The notes under the pieces were generated by a model. It ran no database searches, had not been told where the DNA came from, and worked only from the letters and a program-made list of their open reading frames with translations. Shown here in pieces: positions 23,028 to 34,521 of a DNA stretch of 64,000 nucleotides. Each line of letters opens with the position of its first letter. Position 1 is the first letter of the stretch. Source of the stretch: Henckelia pumila (lineage: Eukaryota; Streptophyta; Magnoliopsida; Lamiales; Gesneriaceae); the NCBI RefSeq assembly GCF_033568475.1, contig NC_133122.1, forward strand, positions 154,063,361 through 154,127,360, written 5' to 3'. Position numbers and translations under genes: made by a program.

Positions 23028-24271
23028 TTACGAACTAAGGTTTATATGAATATGAAATTATCAATATTCTAGAAGGTGCTTTGTATATGATGTAATTTTG
23101 AATTTTTTATATCTCAATTTTTTTTAAATATGAAAATTTTATAAAATCTAAATATGATATAAGAAATTTATATAAATCATTCTTCACGGTACAATCTAAT
23201 TTTTTTTAGTTGATTAGATAATGATGTTAGATTCTTCAATTTTTTTTATTTAATAGTATATTCAATTTCACAAATGCAAAAATTTGGGCGGTAGATTTTA
23301 TAATTTTTACCGCCAAAATTTTCATTTCACCAATTAAATTAAAAATTATAGTGATAAAGATAATCCATCAAAGTTTCTCAAATATTCAAAAAAATCTGAA
23401 AAGATAAACATCCATTTAAAACTTTAAAGTACCTTAATCATTTTAATCTCTATAAAACTTTTGCCTTCATATTAAAGTTTTAAAATGCCGTATGAAAAGA
23501 TAAACACAGTCTTTTTTTCCTCAGATTCTTCTCTTCCCTTGTCATTCACTTCTTCTATCATTAACACTGCTTTTTTTTTTTTCAACCTTTTCGAGGTAAT
23601 TTATTTTTCAGCATGTGGGTACTTCCTTGCACTATCAAAATTTGTAGAACAGTCCTGATTTTATGGTTTTTTTTGAAACTTGTTCAATTGAAAATTGATA
23701 GATTATTATAATTTGTTTCATACATGGTTCCTTCGTCGCGTGTCATTTACAAACAAATTGTCGCTAGTTCATCCGGTAATGAATTTTCTTCTTTCGAGCT
23801 TTTCACGAACAAATTGTGTACGTACTAAATCATTATCATTCTTGTCATCTGTGATATTTTTAAATTTGCTGAGAATGGAGAGAAACACATCCCTCTTCCT
23901 AAAATTTTGGGAGACATGAACCATATACGAATGGGTTATTTGGAATTGATTCTCGGATCATTAAAGATCTTTTCTAGCAGTAATATTTTGATTTAGGAAT
24001 TTTGCTTACGTCTCAAGCATTCTAATTAATTGCATTTGTTGGCTTTGATATATTTGGATTATGTTGACTTCGATGATAATATCAAATGTTTATATTTTAA
24101 ACTTCCAGTAAATATATATTGACTTGAAAGAGTATTATTTCTACGGATGCATTCTTGGTTCTATAATTTTTTTAACCATTGGTTTTCCAACCTTATTAAT
24201 TTGTGTATAAAATAATTTTACCTGTAAAATTAATTTCATTAAATTTACGATATTAGTTTCGATATACAAAA

Positions 24272-26333
24272 TGTGAAGACCTCGGATTGCTAATTTCATC
24301 TTAGAGTAATAAATGATTAGTAAATAATTAATCATCAATTAAGGGAATACTCAAACCAAGAACCCAATTTTTTTTTAATAATTGCACCTCGCTCAATCGG
24401 TTAAATCCTACCGATCGAGCGAGAGTAAAACTCCAACTCTCGGGTTTGAGCAAAACTTGGTCTCGCTCGATCGGTAAAATTTTTAATTTTTTCGAGCGGG
24501 CTCAAATCTTTAACTTTCTGTTTGAAAAACTACAGGCCTCGCTCGATCGGTGAAATTCAACCGATCGAGCGGCCTCTCTGCCCAGAAAAATAGAAGAATT
24601 TTTTTTGCTGTCAAGTCTGAAAATCCAATCCAAAATCATCCAAAAACCAACTCAAATCATGGTTTAACAAATCTGGAACATGCATATATACATAAACTAA
24701 GTCTCAAGCATAAATCCATGCATTTAGTACATCAAACGGATAGTTAAAAAGTCATTAAACTACAAATTACACAAAGTGTCACAAGTGTACTTCAAGCCAT
24801 AATTCTTCTACCAAGTTTGATGCTATTCAACTATCATACTTCAATTAAAACCCAAGTCCACACTTGCTAAATCTCTCTTTCGAGCGGTCAATGTCGTCTC
24901 TGACTAGCTCCTGCCCCCTCTGTTTCCATGCACACATACAAAACAAAACAACAACCAGATAAACTCCGGTGAGAAATCATTCTCAGTATAATCGACATAT
25001 ATAAGCGTTAAATAAATCATATCAACTCTAAACTTATCGACTCGAGAATAGAGTAAAATAACGTATATATCAAATAAGAATTGATTCATATATCATCTCG
25101 GTCATCAAGATTCGTAAACGATCTTGACATGGATATTCATCTATCGTAGTCATATTTGACTAGAAAATAATGTCGCCTCAGACCTTGGCAATCGAATCAA
25201 TTCTATCATATCGTATCATAATAATATCGAATCAAAGATCCACTACCTGATATAGATTGACAACATCATAACAAAATCAAAATGATAAACAAGTATGTGA
25301 TTTTGGCGGGACAACTCAAGAAGCTTCATTCTTGAGTTTCAAATCCCTAACTTGCCGTGTCATCTTATACCTTCTTATTTTCTTGGTTTTAAACGCTTCA
25401 AATCTAAAACATAACATCAAAACATTCATATCAAACTTCATTCCAAAATTGGTTCAAAATCATCATTAGATCTTCAATCAAAATGACTTCAAACCTTGAT
25501 CACTTCTTCTTCGGTTTGAATTCAAAGTTCTTGAGTCGTTGGCCTTCAATACTAATCTGAAATTGAAGAATACCGATGCTATATCATCAACAACATCTCA
25601 AAGAATACCCCAGCTCAATCATAGGCTATCAAAACGGCCTCAAATCATAAACCGACGACGTAGCGATTGAAAATCGGGAATCGACAAAATATCGAAATCA
25701 ATACCAGCTTCATAAATGTAATATAGCAGCAATATAGCATCATAAACCAACATCTCAGCAGCTATAAGTTTAACATCTAAGCTGGAAAATCATAAGAGAT
25801 ACAACCTCTAATCATTCTTCGATTCAGTTTCAAACATACAAGATATAAATGTTCAAGAACATGTACACATGAACTAATACTGATTGATTCAATATTCTAA
25901 TTTCAAAATCTGTTAGAAACATCATAATACTTACATTAAATCGAAGCTCTCATCGTAAGGATCGCGGTTCTATTTTCGGAATTGAAATTGGATAATCGGA
26001 TCAAAAGATACAAGGATTTGAAAATCAAGTTCAAAGAAGAAAATGAAGTCTCGGCACTTTGTTCTGAAATTTCTGAATGAACTATCTCATTTATACGTAT
26101 GAAAGCTGAGTAAGCACTTGGGAATTAAGATATCATCAAACCAATTGCAATTTAGTCCTTAGAAACTTCAAAAATTGCAATTCAGTCCTCGGCCCTCTTT
26201 TTAATTCAATTTAAATCCTAAATAATTTAAGAATATTAGAATTTAAATCTAAACTCTAAAAATTCTCAAATTAAATATTTTTGGATTAAAATTAAATACT
26301 CTCGGATTAAATCCAATAATCCCAAACCTTACA
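24272..26333 (-). repeat. Chromovirus 3' LTR
   Basis: Plus-strand ends are TGTGAAGACC and CCTTACA. It is the counterpart of 40,153-42,210, clearly homologous throughout with many single-base differences and small indels (roughly 5% by eye, not aligned). It contains three successive 'ctcgctcgatcgg..ccgatcgagcg' hairpins at about 24,388-24,571. ORFs in it on either strand are accidental. Confidence 0.93.
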
Positions 26334-26347
26334 TTTCTCCCTCACTG
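26334..26347 (-). other. Chromovirus polypurine tract
   Basis: On the minus strand 'cagtgagggagaaa' directly precedes the 3' LTR start TGTAAGG, the place for plus-strand DNA priming during reverse transcription. Confidence 0.7.
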
Positions 26348-26449
26348 AGGCATGAGTTCGTTCTCGAATTCATAAGCAATCCCTATAAGCAGTCTGTATG
26401 CACATAAGATAAATAATAACAGAAAACTGAATAAGAACTCAAATCAGTG

Positions 26450-27489
26450 GAATTACTCTGAGAATCTTTGTCTCATATCATCCTCAACTTCCCAAGTAGC
26501 TTCTTCAACTCAATGTCGATTCCACTGAATCTTCACCAATGGAATGCTCTTGTTTCGGAGTTGTTTTTTCCTTCATATCAAGTATCTGAATCGGCTGTTC
26601 AAAGTAGCTAAGAGTTTCATCTAATGCAGCTTCATCAGGTTGCAAGATATGAGTTTCATCAGGGTGGTACTGTCGAAGAATCGAGACATGAAATACATCG
26701 TGGATACCAGATAAAGATATAGGAAGAGCGAGTCGATAAGCAAGATTGCATATCTTCTCGAATATCTCATATGGCCCAATAAATCGTGGAGATAACTTTC
26801 CTCGCTTGCCAAATCTGACTGTGCCCTTGAACGTTGAAATTTTCAAGAACACTCTATCTCCCTGATCAAAAGATAACGGTCGACGTCTAATATTTGCATA
26901 TCTGGCTTGTCGATGCTGTGCTGTTTTCATTCTCTGCTGAATCAACTTCACTTTCTCAGTCATATGTATGATCATATCCGGTCCCAATTCAGGTACCTCT
27001 AACACATCGTCCCAATACAGTGGCGATCGACATTTCTTTCCGTACAATGCTTCGAATGGAGCTATCTCGATACTCGTTTGATAAATGTTGTTATATGAGA
27101 ACTCCACAAGTGGTAATGAATCTTGCCAGGTTATACCAAAATCAAGTACCACAACTCTAAGCATATCCTCAAGAGTTTGAATAGTTCGTTCAGATTGTCC
27201 ATCGGTTTGAGGATGATAAGCGGTACTCAAATGTAAACGCATACCTATAGCTTGTTGTAGGCTATGCCAAAAGTGTGAAGTGAATCTCGGATCTGGATCA
27301 GATACAATCGACTTTGGCACATCATGTAATCGTAGCACTTCTTGAACATATAACTCTGCCATCTTATCATGACGATAGGTCATTCAATATGGAATAAAAC
27401 ATGTCGATTTCATCAACCTGTCAATGATCACCCAAATAGCATCACATCCTCGGGATGATCGTGGTAACTTCGTCACAAAATCCATGGAA
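26450..27489 (-). pseudogene. Chromovirus integrase core and chromodomain-like tail (pseudogene)
   Basis: Left-hand piece of the polyprotein interrupted by the copia element. Reading leftward from 27,489: [14 protein letters not shown] with the first catalytic Asp, then FIPY followed by an in-frame TGA just before MTYRHDKMAELY, then VSDPDPRFTSHFW with the second Asp, and AYHPQTDGQSERTIQ with the catalytic Glu. A GPY/F-like segment follows (LSPRFIGPYEIFEKI), then FHVSILRQY. After a frameshift near 26,560 the reading continues in another frame as KSIPLVKIQWNRH and EEATWEVEDDMRQRFSE, which resembles the chromodomain end of Tekay-type elements. The TGA at about 27,382 is where relatives have Arg. 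Confidence 0.88.
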
Positions 27490-27494
27490 ATGTG
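27490..27494. repeat. Target site duplication of the copia element (left)
   Basis: ATGTG, identical to 36,365-36,369 on the other side of the copia element. It is the exact 5-bp duplication expected of an LTR element insertion. Confidence 0.95.
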
Positions 27495-29335
27495 TGTTGG
27501 AAAACGGTGATCAGATCAATCAGAATTGATACCCGATGCAGCGGAAGTTTTAAAATTTTATATGGAACGATTCCATATCGGGGTTATCAAAACTTTACGA
27601 TTAAATTGTGCGTGTAAAAATTAAATAACAATTAAATTTTTACCTTGAATCTCGAAACGAGATTATGGACACCAACAGATTACTCTGCTCTTGTTGTATA
27701 TCCCAGGAACTGATGGACGAACAATTCTTCAATCAGGTCCACGAACAGAAGTTTAATCCCTTTGATAGATTGCACTAGAAAATCTATCAGAAGTTTCTAC
27801 GAAGAGAATTAACGAATTTGATCCGTTAAACCAGACTGCAAATTCAAAATTCACAGGCTGGAATTTTCAGAGAGAAAAACAGAGAGGGGCGGCCACTATA
27901 GGTCTCAAAAACCCTAGTGTTCAAAATTATGAGCCTCTGTTGTGTAATTTCTGTACTGCAATAACTTATTTATAATGTGGGCTGCTAACATCTTAGGGCC
28001 CATTAGTCATAAGTTCAAGCCTGACAAGCAAAGCCCGCATGTTCAGAAATTAATATAAAATTCATCGTGACTCAGATTGATAAACCAATTTCACCAATGT
28101 GCACAGAAACCATTTCTGCATCTTTTAAAATCAAGATAAATTTTCTGAATCCGAATTCAGTGATTTCCAAAAATGCCCATCCCTATGTCATTTTAGTAAA
28201 TCTTACTCTTCTACTCTGATATAAGAAGTCCCACTTCTTTATTTACTAAATTTAACTCTTTAAATTTAATTATCTCAACGGGGATTAAAAATCCATTACT
28301 TGTGTGACCCTCAATGGTTCAGGGATACAGCTAGCCGTGGGCTCACAACTCCTTGTGACTCGGAACAACAATTTCCGACTTGCCCATCGAATCATGGTAA
28401 GAGCGCCTAGCAACATCGCCCCATGATTCCCTAGGTATCACTGATAGTGCCTGCAAGAACCAATATATTTTGGTTAGCGTACAGTACGGTCCCTTCATCC
28501 ATATATCCCGATCGAATCAACAACCATTGATAAATCGAGAGTCGTTCGAGATTCGATAACTATGCAATGCATCTTGAAGATCAAATAGTGACATCGCATG
28601 TGCTACTAAGAATCCATTTCTTAAAACACATCATGTACTCTGGCCAGAGATTCGTCACACTAATATCTCTTCAGATTGCATAGGATATCCACACTAGCAA
28701 GTATGTGGTGAATCCTTGACAACAAAGCATCGACTCCTATGTGTGTCATAACTGTACCCAATTCCGACACCTGATGACCCCAATAGAGTCGGTAAACGAG
28801 TCAAAGTACAGTACTAGCATATAGAGTCTCAATGATGTTTCAAGTAGTAAGGATAATGGTGTACAACCAAAACCGCGGACTTTATCCACTCGATAAGTGA
28901 TAACCACTTGGAAAGTCCGGATAGGGCAGTTCGATCATTCATCATATGAATATCCATTTGCATGCTTTGAACATCTCTATGTTCCATACCAATGAAACGT
29001 GGTACTCGGTATCGCAAATGCTAGTCTCAATCTTGAGCGATCCTTATCCTTATTAACGGACGGCTCAATCAACTAGGAACTGTTTAGAATATACAGTGAT
29101 TATAAGATGTGTTTCATGATAGCCATCCCCATGTGCCACCACATCTTACATACACTATAGTATATTCAAGGTCTTCATCTAAACATCTTACAATATGTCA
29201 CAACATAATAATATGATAAAAGATAAAGTAGATGCCATTATAAAAGTGTAAATTATATTAAACAAAAGATTGTTTATACATAGAGTCATCAAAGCCCTTA
29301 TCCACAAGTTGGCTCACCGGGCACCCACTCTTTCA
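27495..29335 (-). repeat. Copia 3' LTR
   Basis: Plus-strand ends TGTTGGAAAACGG and CACCCACTCTTTCA. Homologous throughout to 34,522-36,364. The element reads on the minus strand, so this is the downstream LTR, next to the polypurine tract at 29,336-29,347. Confidence 0.95.
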
Positions 29336-29347
29336 ATCTCCCACTTG
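29336..29347 (-). other. Copia polypurine tract
   Basis: The minus strand reads 'aagtgggagat' immediately before the 3' LTR start TGAAAGAGTGG, as expected for plus-strand priming. Confidence 0.8.
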
Positions 29348-29349
29348 CC

Positions 29350-32166
29350 CTAAAGCCAACTAGTCATACTACGCAGTCCCATTGCTTCGCGATGTTTGTC
29401 AAATAATGGTCCTGGCAAGGGCTTAGTAAGTGGATCAGCGATATTGTCTGCAGAGGCCACTCTCTCGACAGTGATGTCTTCTCTTTCCACGATCTCCCGG
29501 ATGATGTGGTATTTCCTCAGTACTTGTTTGGATCTTTGATGAGACCTTGGCTCCTTTGCCTGAGCAATGGCACCCGTGTTGTCACAGTACACCGGGACTG
29601 GACCAACACCTTCAGGAATGACGCCCAACTCTTGGACGAAATTCCTCATCCAAACGGCCTCTTTAGCAGCAGCTGATGCCGCAATGTATTCTGCCTCAGT
29701 GGTGGAATCCGCTGTGGTGTCCTGCTTGGAACTCTTCCAAGAGACAGCACCGCCATTGAGCATGAACACAAATCCAGATGTTGACTTCGAGTCATCCACG
29801 TCACTTTGGAAGCTAGAGTCGGTATAGCCTTCCAATTTTAGTTCTCTTCCTCCATATACCATGAACATATTCTTAGTCCTTCGTAAGTACTTAAGAATGT
29901 CCTTCACGGCTTTCCAATGCATTTGACTGGGATTGGCTTGATATTTGCTCGTGACACTCAGAGCAAATGCTACATCCGGTCTGGTAGATATCATCCCATA
30001 CATGATACTACATATGGCTGACGCATATGGTACATGTGTCATTTTCTCTATCTCTTCATAAGTCTTGGGACACATGAACTTGGATAGAGAAACTCCATGA
30101 CACATAGGTAGATGTCCTCTCTTGGACCCATCCATTGAAAACCTTTTCAATATTGTGTTGATGTAGGTTGCTTGAGTGAGTCCTATCATTCTCTTAGATC
30201 TATCTCTATAGATCTGTATCCCTAGAACATAGGATGCCTCACCCAAATCCTTCATCGAGAATCTACCTGATAACCATATCTTTGTTGACTGCAACATCCC
30301 TACATCATTCCCAATGAGTAAGATGTCATCAACATAAAGTACTAAGAATGTCACAGCATCCTTAACTACTTTCTTGTACACGCACGGTTCCTCCGGGTTC
30401 TTGATGAAACCAAAATCCTTTATTGTTTCATCAAATTTCTGGTTCCAACTTCTTGATGCTTGTTTGAGACCATAGATTGATCTCTGAAGCTTGCATACCT
30501 TATGCTCACTTCCCATGGATTTGTATCCCTCAGGCTGCGTCATATAGATCTCTTCCTTAATGTTTCTATTAAGAAATGCAGTCTTTACATCCATTTGACA
30601 TATCTCATAGTCATACCAAGCAGCTATGGCAATAAGGATTCTTATGGACTTGAACATTGCAACTGGTGAAAAGGTTTCATCATAGTCAACTCCTTGTCTT
30701 TGAGTATAACCTTTCGCCACCAATCGTGCCTTGTAGGTCAATACCTTACCATCAGGCCCAAGCTTTCTCTTGTAAATCCATTTACACCCTATTTGAACAA
30801 TTCCATCGGGAGGATCTACTAAAGACCAAACTTGGTTTGTATGCATCGAATCTATTTTCGACTGCATAACTTCAAGCCATAAATTTGAATCCGCATCAGA
30901 AATTGCTTCCTTGAAGTTTCTTGGATCACATCCAACGTCGGGTTCATCTTGATCCCCTTCAAGAAGAAGACCATATCGAATAGGAGGTCTAAAAGTCCTC
31001 TCGGATCTTCTAAGTATAGGCGTGTCCTCTGAAGATTCTTGAGGTATGGGATCATTATTTTGTATTTCAGGTTCTTCTCGAATTTCTTTGAGTTCCATCA
31101 TCTCGCCTTTCTTATCCAATAAAAACTCCTTCTCTAAGAAGGTGGCATTCCTTGAAACAAACACTTTTGTTTCAGTAGGATGATAGAAATAATATCCGAT
31201 TGAATTCTTCGGATACCCTACAAAATAACATAAGGTGGATCGACTATCCAACTTATCTCCCACTGTCTGCTTCACGTAAGCTAGACATCCCCAAATCCTC
31301 AAGTACGAATACTTAGGAGCTTTGCCATTCCATAACTCGTATGGTGTTTTGTTCACTGCTTTAGTGTGGACGTTGTTCAACAACAACACCGCCGTTTCAA
31401 GCGCGTAGCCCCAAAACGAAGGTGGAAGCTCAGTGAAGCTCATCATGGATCGAACCATGTCCAACAAAGTTCGATTACGACGCTCCGATACACCATTCAG
31501 CTGAGGTGTCATAGGAGGAGTCCACTGAGAGAGAATCTCATTCTCTTTCAGATAGTCCAAAAACTCGGTACTTAAGTATTCTCCACCTCGATCCGATCGA
31601 AGTGCTTTAATACTTTTACCTAGCTTGTTTTCTACTTCAGCCTTGAATTCTTTGAACTTTTCAAATGCTTCAGACTTATATTTCATTAAATATAAATACC
31701 CATACCTTAAATAATCATCAGTAAAGGTAATGAAGTAGGTGTGGCCAAATTGAGTACCAATTCTAAATGGACCACAAATATCCGTATGGATCAAATCCAA
31801 TAGATTTTGACTACGCTCAGGTTTTCCTTTGAAAGGAGATTTAGTCATTTTTTCTTTCAGGCAGGACTCACAAGTAGGTAGAGAGTTAATATCAGACATA
31901 TCAAACATGCCCTCTCCCACTAGCTTGTTCATCCTCCTTGATGAAATATGACCTAGCCTAGCATGCCAAAGGTTTGCCGGGTTTTGACTATCGAATTTCC
32001 TTTTGTTCGTTGTTACCGATTTATCAACATAATTTATTGGAACGTCTTTTAATTTTAAGTTATATATATCGTTTTCAAGTTGTCCATTTCCAATCAAACA
32101 TTCATTCTTGTAAATATTGCAAATCCCATTCACAAAATTACAAGAAAATCCATCTCTATCATGCAT
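29350..32166 (-). CDS. Copia pol: integrase, reverse transcriptase, RNase H (intact reading frame)
   Basis: 938 codons without a stop. The GAG-pre-integrase/zinc-binding part has H68, H73, C99 and C102 (ARLGHISSRRMNKL, CESCLKEK). The integrase core has D129 (LIHTDICGPF), D192 (ALRSDRGGEYL) and E228 (NGVSERRNRTL). The reverse transcriptase runs from about residue 430, with YVDD at 611-614 (VLYVDDILLIGND). RNase H near the end has YTDSSFQSDVDDSKSTSG and TTEAEYIAAS. This is the polyprotein part that copies element RNA to DNA and inserts it. Relatives carry gag and protease in the same frame upstream; here those lie beyond a break at about 32,170-32,290, so the ATG used is internal and the protein may not be translated. 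Confidence 0.92.
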   Translation of the reverse strand: MHDRDGFSCNFVNGICNIYKNECLIGNGQLENDIYNLKLKDVPINYVDKSVTTNKRKFDSQNPANLWHARLGHISSRRMNKLVGEGMFDMSDINSLPTCESCLKEKMTKSPFKGKPERSQNLLDLIHTDICGPFRIGTQFGHTYFITFTDDYLRYGYLYLMKYKSEAFEKFKEFKAEVENKLGKSIKALRSDRGGEYLSTEFLDYLKENEILSQWTPPMTPQLNGVSERRNRTLLDMVRSMMSFTELPPSFWGYALETAVLLLNNVHTKAVNKTPYELWNGKAPKYSYLRIWGCLAYVKQTVGDKLDSRSTLCYFVGYPKNSIGYYFYHPTETKVFVSRNATFLEKEFLLDKKGEMMELKEIREEPEIQNNDPIPQESSEDTPILRRSERTFRPPIRYGLLLEGDQDEPDVGCDPRNFKEAISDADSNLWLEVMQSKIDSMHTNQVWSLVDPPDGIVQIGCKWIYKRKLGPDGKVLTYKARLVAKGYTQRQGVDYDETFSPVAMFKSIRILIAIAAWYDYEICQMDVKTAFLNRNIKEEIYMTQPEGYKSMGSEHKVCKLQRSIYGLKQASRSWNQKFDETIKDFGFIKNPEEPCVYKKVVKDAVTFLVLYVDDILLIGNDVGMLQSTKIWLSGRFSMKDLGEASYVLGIQIYRDRSKRMIGLTQATYINTILKRFSMDGSKRGHLPMCHGVSLSKFMCPKTYEEIEKMTHVPYASAICSIMYGMISTRPDVAFALSVTSKYQANPSQMHWKAVKDILKYLRRTKNMFMVYGGRELKLEGYTDSSFQSDVDDSKSTSGFVFMLNGGAVSWKSSKQDTTADSTTEAEYIAASAAAKEAVWMRNFVQELGVIPEGVGPVPVYCDNTGAIAQAKEPRSHQRSKQVLRKYHIIREIVEREDITVERVASADNIADPLTKPLPGPLFDKHREAMGLRSMTSWL

Positions 32167-32169
32167 AGA

Positions 32170-32700
32170 AATAGAAATAATGTTTTAATGAAATCTTTGG
32201 CACAAATAAAAATATCTTTCTCATAATACAACTTAAAATTGGTTTGCAAAATTAAACAAATATTTCCCATAGCTATGGATTTAACTCTGGAACCATTCCC
32301 GAGCCTTGACTAGGTCTCACCCATCCTTAGCCTATTACTTCTTGTCATCATTTGCAACTCATTGCAAATGTGAGATCTACATCTGGTATCCAATACCTAA
32401 GAAGTAGTATTAAGAAAAACATTTATTTCAATGTAAAACATACCCTTTGCAGTTCGCAACTGCTCGAGGTATTCCTTGCAGTTACGTTTCCAATGACCGG
32501 GTTTCTTGCAGTGATGGCAAACTTGTTTAGACTTGTCCAATTTTGCATGTAACATTTGGCCTTGAGATCATGGTCCAACCATTTCTCTAGTTCGGCCAAC
32601 CTTTCAGCAGTTACATCAGCCGGGGCTGTTTTCGGAGAAGCCTTTTATAACACTTAGAAAATCTTTTCCGAACTTAGGACAATCTTAACTTATGGAATCA
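32170..32700 (-). pseudogene. Copia gag and protease remnants
   Basis: On the minus strand, gag N-terminal-like sequence (AERLAELEKWLDHDLKAKCY) at about 32,550-32,620 runs almost directly into the zinc knuckle CHHCKKPGHWKRNC at 32,478-32,519. Most of the capsid region found between these parts in relatives is therefore missing. The protease active site at about 32,378-32,396 reads VLDTRC where a D-T/S-G is needed, and a stop follows some 30 codons later. Both losses would stop particle formation and processing. Confidence 0.82.
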
Positions 32701-34506
32701 TTCTGTATTGTTTGCGCCAGTAAGTTTGTTTTGTTCGAGAATTGAAACATGTGGATTACGAATATTCATCATAATGATATACTGAGATGAAACAGACAAT
32801 TATCGATGATTGTTTAATTAATTTACTAAGACATAAAATATGGCAAAATTTATTTTATGAATCTTACTCCCACTATTTTAACGATTTCACTACCCTCTAG
32901 TGAAAACGGGAAACTGTTTTTCTTAGTGGGAACATGGAGTCAAATTGACAAACTATGGTCCCGAATAATATCAGCCAACCATAATTTTCAAAAGGTAGAG
33001 CCCAATTGCTTCCAAAGCAACCTCCATGTTTTTACCTCATGTCCAATAAGGGCCCAATAATATGACGCCGTTTATTGTGACACGTCAAGATGACCCATCA
33101 ATATTAAGTTGTGATGGACGGTCGCCATGTGGATCCCCAATAATATGAGCAAATCCCATGGGAGTTCCACCCAACTTACAACATGTGTCGATCCAATGTA
33201 CAGCTTTCCGACGAACGGGCCCCCCCAATAATATGAGCCGGACCGTATCCGCGGGTAGCATCTCATACATTGATCGTTGATGGAAGGTAGGAACATTTAA
33301 ACAATATTAAAATTTCCTTTATTTATCTTGATATCAATTTTAAATCATATTTAAAATGAGGGATTTTAATTTTGAAAATTTGTCTCATCATTTAAAATTT
33401 GTATGCTTGCGGGATTCATACAATTTAGTCTAAAATGCATACAAAGATAATATCATATATTATATAGGATGATCGATTCCATTTCTAATCGACCCGTGGT
33501 TGCCAATCACGAGTCTAAGTCCTATCCTAGGTAATATGAAAGTATGCAATGCAATCCTATTACATTGAGCTTCCAATTTACATTTCTTCAGTCTTTATTG
33601 TCTGCTGGGCCCACCTTTGTCTTCAAATCTTTGTCTCCCACTAAGTCTAATATATTTACAATAAATAACTATGACATGTAGGGGATACATTTTAAGGGGT
33701 GGGATCGGGCCATAAACCAGGCCCACTTTTATTACATATGACAATTCATATTAGGCCATAAACCAGGCCCATTAATAAATCTAACAACAATAAAAACAAA
33801 TGTAAATTTCCTAACATACACCTACAAAATTGGTCATGGCAATCGATCATCCTTATCCAATAATATTTAATTCAAAATTAATTTATTGGATAACATGCAA
33901 TGGCAATTAAATTTAAAAAGGATAAAATCATATTCCATATATAAAATCTTATTTTACATACAAAATCATATTTTATCATTTTATCAAATAAAATCATATT
34001 TTACATATAAAATCCAATTTTATACATAAAATCATATTTTTTACTCAATATTTCCATAAGATCATATCTTATCATCAATTGTACCAAAAATAATTAATTT
34101 CATAAAATCTGATTTAACGGATAAAATCTATAAATTTTCCAAAAATTCAAATTTATCCAAAAATCAATTTTAAAATTTTCGGACTCGAACAATTCGATCC
34201 GACGCCTCGTGGACCAATCAAAAACAATTTTCGATCGGACCAAAAATAGAATTTTAACATATTAAAATTTTAATTAAAAAATTAAAAATAAAATTTCCCG
34301 GGCCGCCCGGGACGATCCCGGGCAGCCCGCGCCCCAAAAGGGGATCGGGCCGGGCAGCGACCAATCGCTGCCCTTGGGCAGCGATCCAATCGCTGCCCGT
34401 GTTTTGCCCGTCGAAAAATTTAATCTTAAAATTTGTTTTGTTTCAAAAACCGAGGCTTAAAATTTTTTGTACAATTGATTAATTTAATCGCTTGATCTGA
34501 GCAACC
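32701..34506 (-). other. Copia 5' leader, non-coding
   Basis: Long stretch between primer site and gag remnant without a gene. It holds repeated 'cccaataatatga' words (33,053-33,065, 33,135-33,147, 33,225-33,237), repeated 'gggccataaaccaggccca' (about 33,707 and 33,753), AT-rich 'ataaaatcatattttacat' repeats (33,920-34,050), and two strong hairpins at 34,352-34,398. Confidence 0.6.
34352..34398. other. Paired GC hairpins in the copia leader
   Basis: GGGCAGCGA-CCAA-TCGCTGCCC at 34,352-34,373 and GGGCAGCGAT-CCA-ATCGCTGCCC at 34,376-34,398 form stems of 9 and 10 perfect base pairs with tiny loops. They lie about 120 bases inside the primer binding site, where retroelement RNAs often carry packaging or dimerisation structures. 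The role is inferred. Confidence 0.75.
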
Positions 34507-34521
34507 TGGCTCTGATACCAC
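34507..34521 (-). other. Copia primer binding site
   Basis: The minus strand reads TGGTATCAGAGCCAGG next to the 5' LTR end, the usual complement of the 3' end of plant initiator methionine tRNA. Confidence 0.92.

Noticed and set aside
24550..24747. 65-codon ORF seen also at 40,430-40,627
   Set aside because: It sits in the chromovirus LTRs; it is duplicated because the LTR is duplicated, and it differs by substitutions without coding constraint.
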